Positions 16,272 through 26,228 of a stretch of DNA of 64,000 bases are shown piece after piece. The position numbers and the translations under genes are program-made. Within the stretch, counting starts at the first letter, position 1. Each line of letters starts with the position of its first letter. This stretch comes from an uncultured Idiomarina sp. GTDB taxonomy: Bacteria > Pseudomonadota > Gammaproteobacteria > Enterobacterales > Alteromonadaceae. The notes under the pieces were generated by a model that saw only the letters and a program-made list of their open reading frames with translations, was not told the origin of the DNA and did no database searches. The DNA lies in the NCBI GenBank assembly GCA_946885915.1, contig CAMPHF010000002.1, forward strand, positions 310,001-374,000, given 5' to 3'.

Positions 16272-19200
16272 TATACGAGACAGAATTTCTGAAGAAATCA
16301 AGAGCTTGCTGATTGGTCCCTATGATGGAGTGAATGAAGTAGTCTCGGGTCGTCTCTCTCTGCGGTACCTTGCGGGCATTCTATACCCAGTTGGTTCAAC
16401 ACGCGGACAACTTCAGCAAGAGGTGACTCCAGAGTCTGCGGACTCCGGAGGAAGTGATGAGTTCTCTGCAGACTTAGAGAATCCACTCTCTCTCGCAAAC
16501 GAGATGCTTCCGTCATCAGTTGCCATCTCTTTTTGTACTCATAAAGGCTCAGAAGTAGTCGTTGAAGCTAGTGGCGGGAAGTATGAACTAAAGGAAAAAT
16601 CGCCCCAGAAATGGGAAAGACATCGACTGCCAGATAGCCAATTGATAATCAATACTGAACAAAGCCAGAGATTCGATGCTCTTGGCGGTGCTTGTGAAAT
16701 TAGGGTCGCTCGGAGACAGTCCAGTTTTAGCTCGAACATAGAGATTGTTACTGTTGCTTTGTTGAACGCTCATAAGACAAACGATAAAGAAAACGTTGAA
16801 GAAAGAAAAAATATCGAGAAGCGAGTTTATCAAGTCGGCCTTTCTTGTAAAGCTTCGGGGGGCATTCTGCCATATGAAGATGTAAGTTACAGAATTAACG
16901 ATTTGGAAGAGGAAGTATTAGCGCTTCAATATTCGAAGAACTCTGTTTTTGCTGTTGGCCATGGAGCCTCCGTTTCTTGGGAGAGTGATGGGAAAATAGC
17001 CGAGTCTGTCAGTATCGACTATTCACCGTCTGCTCGTGTCTATAGGCCGCTATTTGATAGCCTTAAGTTAGACGATGGCAGAGAATTTGATTCAACAGAA
17101 GTTCTCCGGCTTGGTTATCTTGCATCCTCCGGCACTTCAAAAAGTGATATAGTTTTAAAGCTTAGAGAGTTCGTTGATTTCTATGGAGAATGGATTGAGC
17201 TTCAAAAGGTAATTACAGTTTCATCAAAGTATAAAAGATCACGGGACCATCTGATATCTGCAATGTCGGAGTGTTTCATGAGAATGCATCGTAGCGTTGA
17301 CCTGTTAGAGCAGAGGGACGACTGCTGGCGAGCATTTCAGCTTGCGAACGCTGCAATGTTAGTACAAATGGATCAGAATGATAGGATCAATACATTACGA
17401 GCATCCAGAAGCCGCGAAGGAAAAAATTGGCCAATTCCTGCCGATGAGGCAGTAGATCCAGGCGCCGATACGATTCCATGCCATCTTTCTAATCGCTGGC
17501 GACCGTTCCAGTTGGCTTTCTTTCTTCTGACAATGTTTGATCTCGAATATCCAGACAGAAAGGGCGCAGATACCGTAGATTTGATTTGGTTCTCTACGGG
17601 GGGAGGAAAGACAGAAGCTTATCTTTTATTGGCAGCCTACGAACTAATCCGGAGACGACACCGGTTCACTGATGCAGATATTGGGAGTGGAACTGGAGTG
17701 ATCACACGTTACACTCTTCGTTTCCTTACTGCCGATCAATTCGCACGGACCGGGTCATTGATTTGCGCTCTGGAGAAGTTGCGGCAGTCCGGTAAATACC
17801 AGCTAGGAGAAGTTCCTTTTTCCTTGGGTCTATATGCTGGCGGTTCGGTTTCCTACAACAAAATAAGTGACGCTGAACAAGCGATATCCAAACTTCAGGA
17901 TAATCCTGCAGAGGACCACCTTTTTCAGCTTGATTACTGTCCCAATTGCGGCACATCTTTACTACCTGACAAACCAAAGTTTGATAAGAACGGGGAACCG
18001 GACTTCTCTCAAATAGGTTATTCAATTGTTGAAGACCAAGTTCACGTTCGTTGCACAAATGATGCCTGCCAGTTTTCAAACCCTATAGGTTTACCCATAA
18101 AGACCGTCGATGAGGATATTTTTAAGACTCCGCCGAGTTTTCTTCTCGGTACAGTCGACAAGTTTGCAAATTTCGCTTTCGGTAAAAGAGAGGGAAGCAT
18201 CTTCAAGGGAGCAGATGGCAAAAAAGCACCACCCACCTTGATAATTCAAGACGAGTTGCATCTGATATCAGGCCCACTTGGCACAATAGCTGCGGTATAT
18301 GAGAGTGCCTTCGACGCTATAATCAGATTCCAAAATCGAGCATTAGGATTTGGGGAGCTAGGACCGAAGTACATTGCATCAAGTGCGACAGTTCGCGATT
18401 CTGACACCCAGATACAGCGTCTCCTAGGTAGAGGTTCAGCAATATTTCCCCCTCGAGGAATCTCCGCGACCGACTCCTTCTTTTCCAAGGAAGACAATGA
18501 CATTGAAGGTTCACGTCTTTACATGGGGATTATGGCTCAAGGTTTGAACTCAACCTCTGCAGCCCACTGGACTGCCGCAGCGATGCTGCAAGCAGTCCGA
18601 GGTTACTGTGATATAAATGCATTGAATGCCGAAGACATCGACTTTCTATGGTCATTGGTCTGCTATTGCAATAGCAAACGAGAACTGGGACTTATCAATG
18701 CGTCAACAAATGACGAAATTCTTTCGAGGATGCGCGTATATCGGGCGATTCAAGGTTTGGATGAGACTGATATAAAAGAACTTCGCAAAGAAGAAGTGAG
18801 TAGTCAGGGTGTGAAGAGTATTGCAGCAACTCGGGGAAATCTCCTAATACCACTGTCAGATAATCACGATACACCGGTCAGAGACTTTATTCCGGCAACT
18901 AACATGATTTCTGTCGGTGTGGACATTGATCGACTTGGCGCGATGATGATTAATGGGCAACCTAAAACCACGGCTGAGTATATTCAAGCGTCGTCGCGAG
19001 TTGGCCGAGCCCCCTCAAAGAAAGGTCCTGGGTTGGTCTTGACTCTTTATTCACCTTCTAAACCCCGGGACAGAAGCCATTACGAGCATTTCAGAGCTTA
19101 TCATGAAACTCTTTACCGACTTGTCGAGCCTACAAGCGTGACACCGGGTAGTGAACAGGCGCTTGAACGCGCTTTGCATGCCGCGATTATTATTTCTTTA

Positions 19201-19539
19201 AGGCATTCCATTTCGGGATTAAATAATCATCCGAGAGTGACTTCGTTCGAAGAACCAGAAACGAAAAAGATATTAGACCTGCTAAAGGAAAGACTACTTG
19301 CCTCTTATCCCAACCCTCTACATCAATCTCACGAAAGACAAACGATCTTGCGAATTTATGATCGCGTAATAGATCGCTGGCTTGATCTATCCGGTGAGTT
19401 TACTGATCTTGTCTATTACTCTAAGAGCAGGGGCGATCATGCCCTGATGAGCGATTTTTCTGCAAAACGTTCGTCTGGATTCCCCACAATGCGCTCAATG
19501 AGATCTGTAGATGTATCAATTCCAATGAAATTTAGGTGA
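16258..19539 (+). CDS. drmA: DISARM helicase DrmA
   Basis: 1093-aa SF2-type helicase/translocase of the DISARM core, which with DrmB forms a DNA-binding, ATP-driven complex. Walker A is STGGGKTEAY with K451; Walker B is QDELHLISG at 665-668, a DrmA hallmark; ASSATVRD follows as motif III and ASSRVGRAPSKKG as motif VI. Between motifs I and II, C561/C564 and C599/C604 form a zinc finger. Length is typical. ATG within the end of gene 1; drmB begins 4 bp after its stop, so the two are surely co-translated. Codon use is AT-richer than in the core chromosome genes. Confidence 0.93.
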   Translation: MNRANIRDRISEEIKSLLIGPYDGVNEVVSGRLSLRYLAGILYPVGSTRGQLQQEVTPESADSGGSDEFSADLENPLSLANEMLPSSVAISFCTHKGSEVVVEASGGKYELKEKSPQKWERHRLPDSQLIINTEQSQRFDALGGACEIRVARRQSSFSSNIEIVTVALLNAHKTNDKENVEERKNIEKRVYQVGLSCKASGGILPYEDVSYRINDLEEEVLALQYSKNSVFAVGHGASVSWESDGKIAESVSIDYSPSARVYRPLFDSLKLDDGREFDSTEVLRLGYLASSGTSKSDIVLKLREFVDFYGEWIELQKVITVSSKYKRSRDHLISAMSECFMRMHRSVDLLEQRDDCWRAFQLANAAMLVQMDQNDRINTLRASRSREGKNWPIPADEAVDPGADTIPCHLSNRWRPFQLAFFLLTMFDLEYPDRKGADTVDLIWFSTGGGKTEAYLLLAAYELIRRRHRFTDADIGSGTGVITRYTLRFLTADQFARTGSLICALEKLRQSGKYQLGEVPFSLGLYAGGSVSYNKISDAEQAISKLQDNPAEDHLFQLDYCPNCGTSLLPDKPKFDKNGEPDFSQIGYSIVEDQVHVRCTNDACQFSNPIGLPIKTVDEDIFKTPPSFLLGTVDKFANFAFGKREGSIFKGADGKKAPPTLIIQDELHLISGPLGTIAAVYESAFDAIIRFQNRALGFGELGPKYIASSATVRDSDTQIQRLLGRGSAIFPPRGISATDSFFSKEDNDIEGSRLYMGIMAQGLNSTSAAHWTAAAMLQAVRGYCDINALNAEDIDFLWSLVCYCNSKRELGLINASTNDEILSRMRVYRAIQGLDETDIKELRKEEVSSQGVKSIAATRGNLLIPLSDNHDTPVRDFIPATNMISVGVDIDRLGAMMINGQPKTTAEYIQASSRVGRAPSKKGPGLVLTLYSPSKPRDRSHYEHFRAYHETLYRLVEPTSVTPGSEQALERALHAAIIISLRHSISGLNNHPRVTSFEEPETKKILDLLKERLLASYPNPLHQSHERQTILRIYDRVIDRWLDLSGEFTDLVYYSKSRGDHALMSDFSAKRSSGFPTMRSMRSVDVSIPMKFR

Positions 19540-19543
19540 CGAG

Positions 19544-21424
19544 ATGAAAGGTGAAATCAGAAGAGCTCAGCTAATTCAAACCTTTGGAGTTGGCGCAATT
19601 GTCGATGCTAATGGTGAGACGTTCGTTGTCAAAGATACTACTTTTTGGGATGCGAAGGAAAGAATTGAATGTTCCCGCCTATCTCGATTGATTCAAGGAA
19701 AAAGCCTTCGAACCTTTTCAGGAAAAGTCAATGAAGAGGAGGCTGTTCCAGTTGAACGATTCCCTCGGTGGTATTATTGCCCAGCTTGCAATCGGATGAG
19801 AAAAATCACAAAAGAAGAAGACTACGAAAATGAAGATGCAAGTTGTCCTCGCTGCAAGAATTCTCAGTGCAAGCATAAGCCGGAAATGATACCGATGCGT
19901 TTCGTAGCATACTGCAGCAACGGGCACCTCGCTGAAATTAATTGGTGGGCATGGGTTCACCAGAACGCTAGCGTGGCAGAAGACGGTCAATGTAAAAACA
20001 AAGACTCGCTTAAGTTTACTTCGGGTGGCCGTGCTGGTGGCGATTTCTTAGAAATGAAAGTCAAATGTGACAGTTGCGAATTAGAAAAAGATTTATCAGA
20101 TATCCAGCGTCAATTTGCTAAACCGAGTGTTGTGGAGGGGTACGGTCAGTCTTGTTGCGGCAAGCAGCCTTGGCAGAAATATGAGGACAGAGAAGCTTGT
20201 GACGTAAAAATGAAAATCGAACCTAGAGGGAGTTCATCAATACACCGATCACTAGTTTTGTCAGCTTTAGATATCGAAGAGGGGGCAACTTCTGAGCTCA
20301 AAAGTAAAATTAGCTCCGATGCCAAAGAGGCTATAGAACGGAAGTGTCAAACGCTCTTGAAGCAAAGTGTAGGTACTCGTCAAATTCTCCAGACCAGAGT
20401 AACTGAAAAAGCAGAAGATATTCGTGAAAAATTTATGAATATTGCAGAAGACTACTCTGACAATGAGAATGATCTAGTCGAATACGGATTCCAGTTTCTT
20501 TTAAATGAACTAACAGTAGCTGCTCCTGAAATAGAGGAAGCAGAGGATGCTCAGGTAAAGCTTCTGGATGCAGAGTATGCTCTTTTGGCTCAGGGAGATG
20601 ACATCGAGCAACGAAACTTTAAAGTTTTTTTTAACGACTGCTCTGATGATTCTGACCCAATTTTAAGGCGTGTCTTTTCAAGAATAGGTCAGGTAAAACG
20701 TCTTCGAGAAGTAAGGGCTTTTAAAGGTTTTGTCCGAGGAGGGGGAAAGTCCGAGCTGTCTCCCGACATAGGCGGGAATCAAAACTGGGTGCCAGCTATT
20801 GAGGCGTTCGGGGAGGGTATTTATTTTGAGTTCAATCAAGACATGTTAGCTGTCTGGCTAGAGAAGTATGGAGAGCAAGTCAGGCAAGCCCTCTCGAAGC
20901 AACTTAAAGCATTAGGAAAACTTCAAGAAAGGGTGAAGATCGGGATCGTGGAAGATCCAATATTTATACTTGCTCATACTGTCGCCCACGTTTTAATCCG
21001 AGATCTCACTTTCCGGTCAGGATACTCATCTTCCGCCCTGAGGGAGCGAATCTTCTGTGTTCCGGAGGCGAATCGGGCTGGAATACTGATTTATACGACG
21101 GACACAGACACAGAAGGCACGCTTGGGGGACTTGTAGATCAAGCTCGTCCTGAAATTCAGGCTCATCTTGTAAGAAACTTAAGCAATTTGACTAGTTGGT
21201 GTTCAGCAGATCCTGTATGCCGTGAAACAAAGGAATCTGGATTTCAGGGCGTCAATCAGGCTGCTTGTCATTGTTGTGCCTTAGTAGCTGAGACCAGTTG
21301 TGGTCATCAGAATGCGGGGCTCAATCGTTTGCTATTATCGGGTATGGGTGAAAAGTTTGGTGAGCCCCTAGGCTTTCTTAGTTTTGTCGAGGAGACAGCG
21401 CGTGAGGATGCCAACGTTTTCTGA
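19544..21424 (+). CDS. drmB: DISARM protein DrmB (DUF1998)
   Basis: 626 aa. Begins RRAQLIQTFGVGAIVD, the conserved DrmB start. A zinc cluster begins at C79-x-x-C82 (CPACNRM) and continues with CPRCKNSQC; FVAYCSNGHL and a later QAACHCCALVAETSCGH cluster near the C-terminus are further metal sites. The DUF1998 part includes HTVAHVLIRDL and YTTDTDTEGTLGG. DrmB partners DrmA in loading on phage DNA ends in DISARM. It overlaps the next gene by 23 bp. Confidence 0.93.
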   Translation: MKGEIRRAQLIQTFGVGAIVDANGETFVVKDTTFWDAKERIECSRLSRLIQGKSLRTFSGKVNEEEAVPVERFPRWYYCPACNRMRKITKEEDYENEDASCPRCKNSQCKHKPEMIPMRFVAYCSNGHLAEINWWAWVHQNASVAEDGQCKNKDSLKFTSGGRAGGDFLEMKVKCDSCELEKDLSDIQRQFAKPSVVEGYGQSCCGKQPWQKYEDREACDVKMKIEPRGSSSIHRSLVLSALDIEEGATSELKSKISSDAKEAIERKCQTLLKQSVGTRQILQTRVTEKAEDIREKFMNIAEDYSDNENDLVEYGFQFLLNELTVAAPEIEEAEDAQVKLLDAEYALLAQGDDIEQRNFKVFFNDCSDDSDPILRRVFSRIGQVKRLREVRAFKGFVRGGGKSELSPDIGGNQNWVPAIEAFGEGIYFEFNQDMLAVWLEKYGEQVRQALSKQLKALGKLQERVKIGIVEDPIFILAHTVAHVLIRDLTFRSGYSSSALRERIFCVPEANRAGILIYTTDTDTEGTLGGLVDQARPEIQAHLVRNLSNLTSWCSADPVCRETKESGFQGVNQAACHCCALVAETSCGHQNAGLNRLLLSGMGEKFGEPLGFLSFVEETAREDANVF

Positions 21425-22886
21425 ACTAGATTCAGATCAACGTGGAATTTATACTGAATCGCCTACGAATCGGGCAGTGTTGGTTACAGGACCTCCTGGA
21501 ACCGGAAAGACCGTGGTCGCTTTTCATCGTGCCTTACGGCTTTCAAAGGGAGGGAAGCCCGTTACCTTATTAATGTTTAATAACGTGCTTTCAAAGTACG
21601 CTGACAGCGTAGACATGGAACATGACATAAGCATCTGCAATCTACACAAATGGGTTGATCAGTGGTTTCGTCGCGCTTATAAAAAGCGCCTTCCATCTAG
21701 AGGAAGGTTTGACATAAATTGGCAAGTGGTTAGCGAAATTATTAGGGAAACGACAGATATCCCAACGTTACATCGACTATGCTGGGGTCATCTAATAGTC
21801 GATGAGGGACAAGACTTTCCAGTCGAGATGTATGAAGCTTTTATGGCTTTAATAGATCATCCATTATTAGAGGAGACTTCTCGTCCTACGCTGACTGTTT
21901 TTGCGGATGAAAATCAGACAATCACCGAGAAGAATTCTACCTTGCAAGAGATTCGACAAACGTTAGACGTTGGTGTCCGAAATAGAAGGTACTGGCGGCT
22001 TAATAAAAATTACAGAAACACACGAGAGATATCGGAGTTTGCGACTTTTTATCAGCTAACAGGTAGATCAGCAGCAAAAGCTCCAGATCGCGGTGGGATG
22101 AAACCGCAGGTACTAATACTTCCGAGTCATTCAGCAGTATCTGAACATATAACAAATTTTGTTATAAACAACGGTCAAATAGAGGTCGGAGTTCTGTCAT
22201 TTGGTAAAAAAGCCGATGTGAGAAACATTTACAACGAGTTAAAAAATTCCAAGGAAGAAAAGAAATCAAAGCATCTACTTCAAATGTATGTGAATGGTAA
22301 AGCAAAGGAAAGTACTCACTATGACGCGAAATTCCTAAACTTCGGTGCGGCCCCCTCTATCACTGTACTTCACAACAAGAGTTCAAAGGGGCTTGAGTTT
22401 GATGCTGTTTTTGTTGTGAATATGCATCGGGATAGCCGAGCATTCGATGCAAGTGCTCAAGAGTTAATTAAAGATATGTATGTCGTGTCATCGCGAGCTA
22501 GGAACATGCTATTTTTTGATTTAGTTTGCTTTGGAGATTCACTTCCTCAGATTATTCGCTTGCTACCCTCACCGGAATTCAGACTATGTGGTTATGCTGC
22601 TAACACAGACTGGAAATCTTTTTTGCGTGAAAAGCTGAGTTGTGTTTCATGGTCGGAAACGGAGGAGATGGCTGACCAAATTAGAGCAGCTACTTTGGCG
22701 GATGAAATTTTATCTTTGGGTGATCAAGCGTCTGTATTTTTATCCACACTGCTCGATAGCTCCAGAGAATATTTGGCTCTGAAAGAGAATATTCAAGACT
22801 ATTTGGATGGTTTAGATAAACAGAATGTTATTCGAGTGATCAAAGAAGTTGGATGTGAGCGAGTCGAGCGAAGTTTAATGAGTTAA
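21402..22886 (+). CDS. SF1 UvrD-like helicase (DISARM-like operon gene 4)
   Basis: 495 aa. The GTG at 21402 is chosen because GAGGAG lies seven bases upstream inside drmB; TTG at 21384 and ATG at 21408 are alternatives. Motifs: GPPGTGKT (K36), DEGQD in HLIVDEGQDF, FADENQT, RLNKNYRNTREI, SSKGLEFDAVFVV and VVSSRARN. A complete SF1 ATPase without an obvious nuclease domain. It is not part of the canonical DISARM set I know and is a second helicase besides gene 1. Gap of 21 bp to the next gene. Confidence 0.85.
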   Translation: MRMPTFSELDSDQRGIYTESPTNRAVLVTGPPGTGKTVVAFHRALRLSKGGKPVTLLMFNNVLSKYADSVDMEHDISICNLHKWVDQWFRRAYKKRLPSRGRFDINWQVVSEIIRETTDIPTLHRLCWGHLIVDEGQDFPVEMYEAFMALIDHPLLEETSRPTLTVFADENQTITEKNSTLQEIRQTLDVGVRNRRYWRLNKNYRNTREISEFATFYQLTGRSAAKAPDRGGMKPQVLILPSHSAVSEHITNFVINNGQIEVGVLSFGKKADVRNIYNELKNSKEEKKSKHLLQMYVNGKAKESTHYDAKFLNFGAAPSITVLHNKSSKGLEFDAVFVVNMHRDSRAFDASAQELIKDMYVVSSRARNMLFFDLVCFGDSLPQIIRLLPSPEFRLCGYAANTDWKSFLREKLSCVSWSETEEMADQIRAATLADEILSLGDQASVFLSTLLDSSREYLALKENIQDYLDGLDKQNVIRVIKEVGCERVERSLMS

Positions 22887-22907
22887 GCCTAACTGGAAAT
22901 AAAAATT

Positions 22908-24509
22908 ATGAAAAATTACTTCATTCCAATTGATGAGATTGGACTAGTAGAGTTCTTGAGCTCAGGATTCATAGGCATTTCGACGAGCAGAGTTGACTAC
23001 GAAGATATTCATACCAGGCAGTGGCCAAACATGGTTGTGGTGAAAAAATTAGAAGATTCACCGCTTCCAATTTGCTGTGAAGTTGAAACGAAAGGCAGAG
23101 CTTATTCATTTCCTGCGAAAATGGGCAGCAAAAGTTTTCAGCTTTATAGGATCAAATCAGCATTGTCCATAAACAACATTAAAAGAATACATTTTCCATC
23201 GGAAGAGTTTTTGAAGGATTTCATATCCAAATATCATTACATGAGTGATTTAGATGTTGATAGTTTCCAATTATTAGTTAGTAATTTACTTCTCGATCCG
23301 GAAAAGTTTAGATTGAATAATTATGAAGATCAGATTGAGTTAGTTGAAAATAAAAAAATGGGCGATGCGGATAAGAGCAAACAAAAAAAACTGATTTGCG
23401 ATGGAAAGTCGATAATTGCTTTTGCATATGCTCTCCATTGTCACTTGAAAATCAATAGCAGTTACAATATACCCGTCTTATCATCTTCGGACGATGTGGA
23501 TGTTGCTTTAAAGGATATGTCTGTAGTTTTGGGTGTAAACCTGCCTCCAACAGGACTTAATCTTTTAATTAAAGAATATTGGAACCTTTGTAGAATGGAA
23601 AGCATTGACGCTAGAACCGATCAAATGGAAATAGTTGAATTGCTCTCCTTAAGGCTACAATCTGCGCTTGGTAAGAATACCGAAGCTCAGAAAATAGTTT
23701 CTTTTCTTGATAAAATATCAAATGTTTTTATGGGTATGGAAAGCCACCCGAATTTAGATGAAAAAAGCGCGGAAAAAGCATTTCAATTTGGATTTTATAT
23801 TTCATTAATGTCTAAAAACTGGACTGACTTCATAGAGCTCCGAAATAGATTCAGATTTTCAGATCAAGTAGACGTGATAGCTAAGTATCTATTTGTGTTG
23901 CGAAACAGTTTCAGTCAGCTTACAGAAGGCTTTTTTAAATCATTAGGAGCTAATAAAAAAATTTGGGCGTCGGCGATACTTGATTGCCATTCTTCGTCTA
24001 GGGCTGTCTTGAATATTAGCGCGGAGAAAGGGAGCGAGGACCTCAGGTTATTTTGCAGCTTAGCAGTAAACGATAGATATGTAGGAGGAGTCGCGAGAGA
24101 AATCAGCCCTGAAGAGCAGCTCGTCGTGTCAGCCTTGCGAACTTTCTCCGTTGAGCCGTTTAGGGATGACGATAGTGGTGATATTGCCGTTAAAAAGTAT
24201 GTCCAGTCCAACCCTGTAGTTATAACACTCAAGATAGTTAACTGTGTAAACAGGTTTAAGTTGAATGAAGTTCACATACAGTATAAAACTTCTATTAAAC
24301 ATGGTGTATTAAGTGTGGCGAGCACTCGTTTAAAAATTCTTCAGCTGGTTTCAAAACAAGGGGTTGCTCTCGGTATCAACGAAGAAGGAATACTCGTTTT
24401 AACTCGGCTACAGATGGTTGACACTATGGATCGTGACGAACTATGGCATCACGTTGAGCAGGTCGCAGAAGGAGGCGCGTTAATGGAAGAATTAGTTGTC
24501 GACATGTAG
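22908..24509 (+). CDS. Uncharacterised 533-aa protein in the DISARM-like operon
   Basis: No domain recognised. The N-terminal third is mixed strand/helix with FIPIDEIGLVEFLSSG; the middle is helical; the C-terminus shows strands with acidic residues. I looked for the paired HxK motifs of a PLD nuclease (DrmC) and for ATPase motifs and found neither. AT-rich. Its place between two enzyme genes, 21 bp after the helicase, makes it a dedicated part of the system. DISARM class 2 also contains a protein of unknown function, DrmE; equivalence is unproven. Confidence 0.75.
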   Translation: MKNYFIPIDEIGLVEFLSSGFIGISTSRVDYEDIHTRQWPNMVVVKKLEDSPLPICCEVETKGRAYSFPAKMGSKSFQLYRIKSALSINNIKRIHFPSEEFLKDFISKYHYMSDLDVDSFQLLVSNLLLDPEKFRLNNYEDQIELVENKKMGDADKSKQKKLICDGKSIIAFAYALHCHLKINSSYNIPVLSSSDDVDVALKDMSVVLGVNLPPTGLNLLIKEYWNLCRMESIDARTDQMEIVELLSLRLQSALGKNTEAQKIVSFLDKISNVFMGMESHPNLDEKSAEKAFQFGFYISLMSKNWTDFIELRNRFRFSDQVDVIAKYLFVLRNSFSQLTEGFFKSLGANKKIWASAILDCHSSSRAVLNISAEKGSEDLRLFCSLAVNDRYVGGVAREISPEEQLVVSALRTFSVEPFRDDDSGDIAVKKYVQSNPVVITLKIVNCVNRFKLNEVHIQYKTSIKHGVLSVASTRLKILQLVSKQGVALGINEEGILVLTRLQMVDTMDRDELWHHVEQVAEGGALMEELVVDM

Positions 24510-24644
24510 CATCCGATGATGATTAATAAGTTAAAGCCTAAGTAGCCTAGATTTCAGCTACTATGCCAGCTGTTGAAAGTTACCTGGACATACAGACTTA
24601 ATGCTTTTAAAATATAAATAGGGCCTTTTGCTGGTATATCATGA

Positions 24645-26228
24645 ATGAATCATATTGAACTTTTTGCCGGGTGTGGAGGACTATCATTAGGATTACACGT
24701 CGAAAATTTTGAGCTCCTTCTTGCTAATGAAATATCTCCAATGGCTGCTGAGTCCTTTGCATTTAATTTTTTCAATGAAGATTTATTTAGTCTTGCAGAA
24801 GAAAATAAGCATCCCGAAAAAACGCTTTGGCTGAAAAGCCGCTACAAGGATTTAACAAGCAGGCTCCGCGAAAACCCGTTAAGCCTTCTTTCTGAAGAGG
24901 AAACCTTTTACTCCGACCTTCCAAGGGACAGTGAGGAGCTTAGAGGGAAGTTATTGATAGGTAGCATTGTAGATTTAAACAAAGCTATTTCAAAAAACAA
25001 TCAGTTAAAAGCATGCCTAAGTAGCGGATTTAACTCACCGAGAGGGTTGGATTTAGTATCCGGAGGCCCCCCTTGTCAGAGTTTTAGCATGGCGGGTCTT
25101 AGAAATAAAAATTGTGAGAAAAACGCACTTCCTTGGGAGTTTGCGAAGTTTGTCTCGCTGACTAAACCAAAAATAGCAATGTTAGAGAATGTTAGTGGAA
25201 TTCTCAGAGCGTTCAAAGATGAAAGAGGGTATAGATACTACGCTTGGTATGAAGTTGCAAAGGCGTTTGCTGTAATTGGATATGTGCCTATCTGTTTGCA
25301 TATCAATGCACGTTTAGCTGGAGTAGCACAGAATAGACCTCGCTTTATTATGTTTGCTGTTAGGCGAGATTGTTTCAATAAGTTGCTATGTACTTTTTGT
25401 CCCAATAGCGCTTCACACAAGGTTTTGATGCTGTCTAATAGATTTTATCAGAACATTTCGGAGATCGGACCGTCGTTAGAGTTTGGATATCTGGACTATT
25501 TAGACGTATCGAAATCCGAGCACCGCAGTCTGTTTGAAAATTCGTTTCTATCTCCTTTGGTATCAGGAAAACCCGTGAGCGTTAGGGAAGCATTAGATGA
25601 CTTGCGATTTAATAGTGACAAGTTGCCATCGGATTACATAAATAATTTAAATTCAATATTTGAATGGCTTCCAACCCGAGAGCATATAGAAAATCACGAT
25701 CCAAGGGCCAATAAAGAAATCGTTAGGCGACGCTTCCGCCTTTATCAAATTTTGCAAAAAATCAACGACAGGTTTGTAACTAAAGATATTTTTTCTATAT
25801 TGAAAGGGAAATCCTCTGAATTGGGCGAGAGAACTTGGGAGCTCTGCCGCAGTCATGAGTTGTTAATGGAAAACGGTCAGCTATCAAAGCTCTCTTCTAA
25901 AAAAGCTTTGGTGAGCTACTTGAAAGCTCATACGACGAAAAAGCAAATACAAAGAGCTCTGATTGCAGATAAACCGGCACCTGCTGCCTTATCTATACCG
26001 GATGATGCATGTCATTATGATGAGGCTGAGCTTCGCGTGTTGACTGTTCGCGAAATGGCGCGGATCCAATCTTTCCCGGATAATTTTGTGTTTCGCTCTA
26101 AAGTAACGACTGGCGGACAAATGAGGAAATTTCAAGTGCCTCAATATACGCAAGTAGGGAATGCAGTTCCTCCACTGCTAAGCATAAAACTTGGAGAATG
26201 CCTGTCGACGTTATTGAGTAAGCTTTAG
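24645..26228 (+). CDS. C5-cytosine DNA methyltransferase (DrmMII-like)
   Basis: 527 aa. Motif I FAGCGGLSLGL, motif IV GGPPCQSFSMAG with catalytic C144, motif VI ENVSGIL, motif VIII AQNRPRF, motif IX VREMARIQSFP and motif X QVGNAVPP are all present in order. In class 2 DISARM the DrmMII methylase marks host DNA as self, the likely role here; the target-recognition region between motifs VIII and IX is long (about 230 aa). It follows gene 5 after a 135-bp gap, so it may have its own promoter. The recognition site cannot be read from sequence. Confidence 0.92.
   Translation: MNHIELFAGCGGLSLGLHVENFELLLANEISPMAAESFAFNFFNEDLFSLAEENKHPEKTLWLKSRYKDLTSRLRENPLSLLSEEETFYSDLPRDSEELRGKLLIGSIVDLNKAISKNNQLKACLSSGFNSPRGLDLVSGGPPCQSFSMAGLRNKNCEKNALPWEFAKFVSLTKPKIAMLENVSGILRAFKDERGYRYYAWYEVAKAFAVIGYVPICLHINARLAGVAQNRPRFIMFAVRRDCFNKLLCTFCPNSASHKVLMLSNRFYQNISEIGPSLEFGYLDYLDVSKSEHRSLFENSFLSPLVSGKPVSVREALDDLRFNSDKLPSDYINNLNSIFEWLPTREHIENHDPRANKEIVRRRFRLYQILQKINDRFVTKDIFSILKGKSSELGERTWELCRSHELLMENGQLSKLSSKKALVSYLKAHTTKKQIQRALIADKPAPAALSIPDDACHYDEAELRVLTVREMARIQSFPDNFVFRSKVTTGGQMRKFQVPQYTQVGNAVPPLLSIKLGECLSTLLSKL

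Noticed and set aside
22908..24509. Gene 5 as DrmC (PLD nuclease)
   Set aside because: No paired HxKxxxxD motifs; the single HLK stretch lacks the following Asp.
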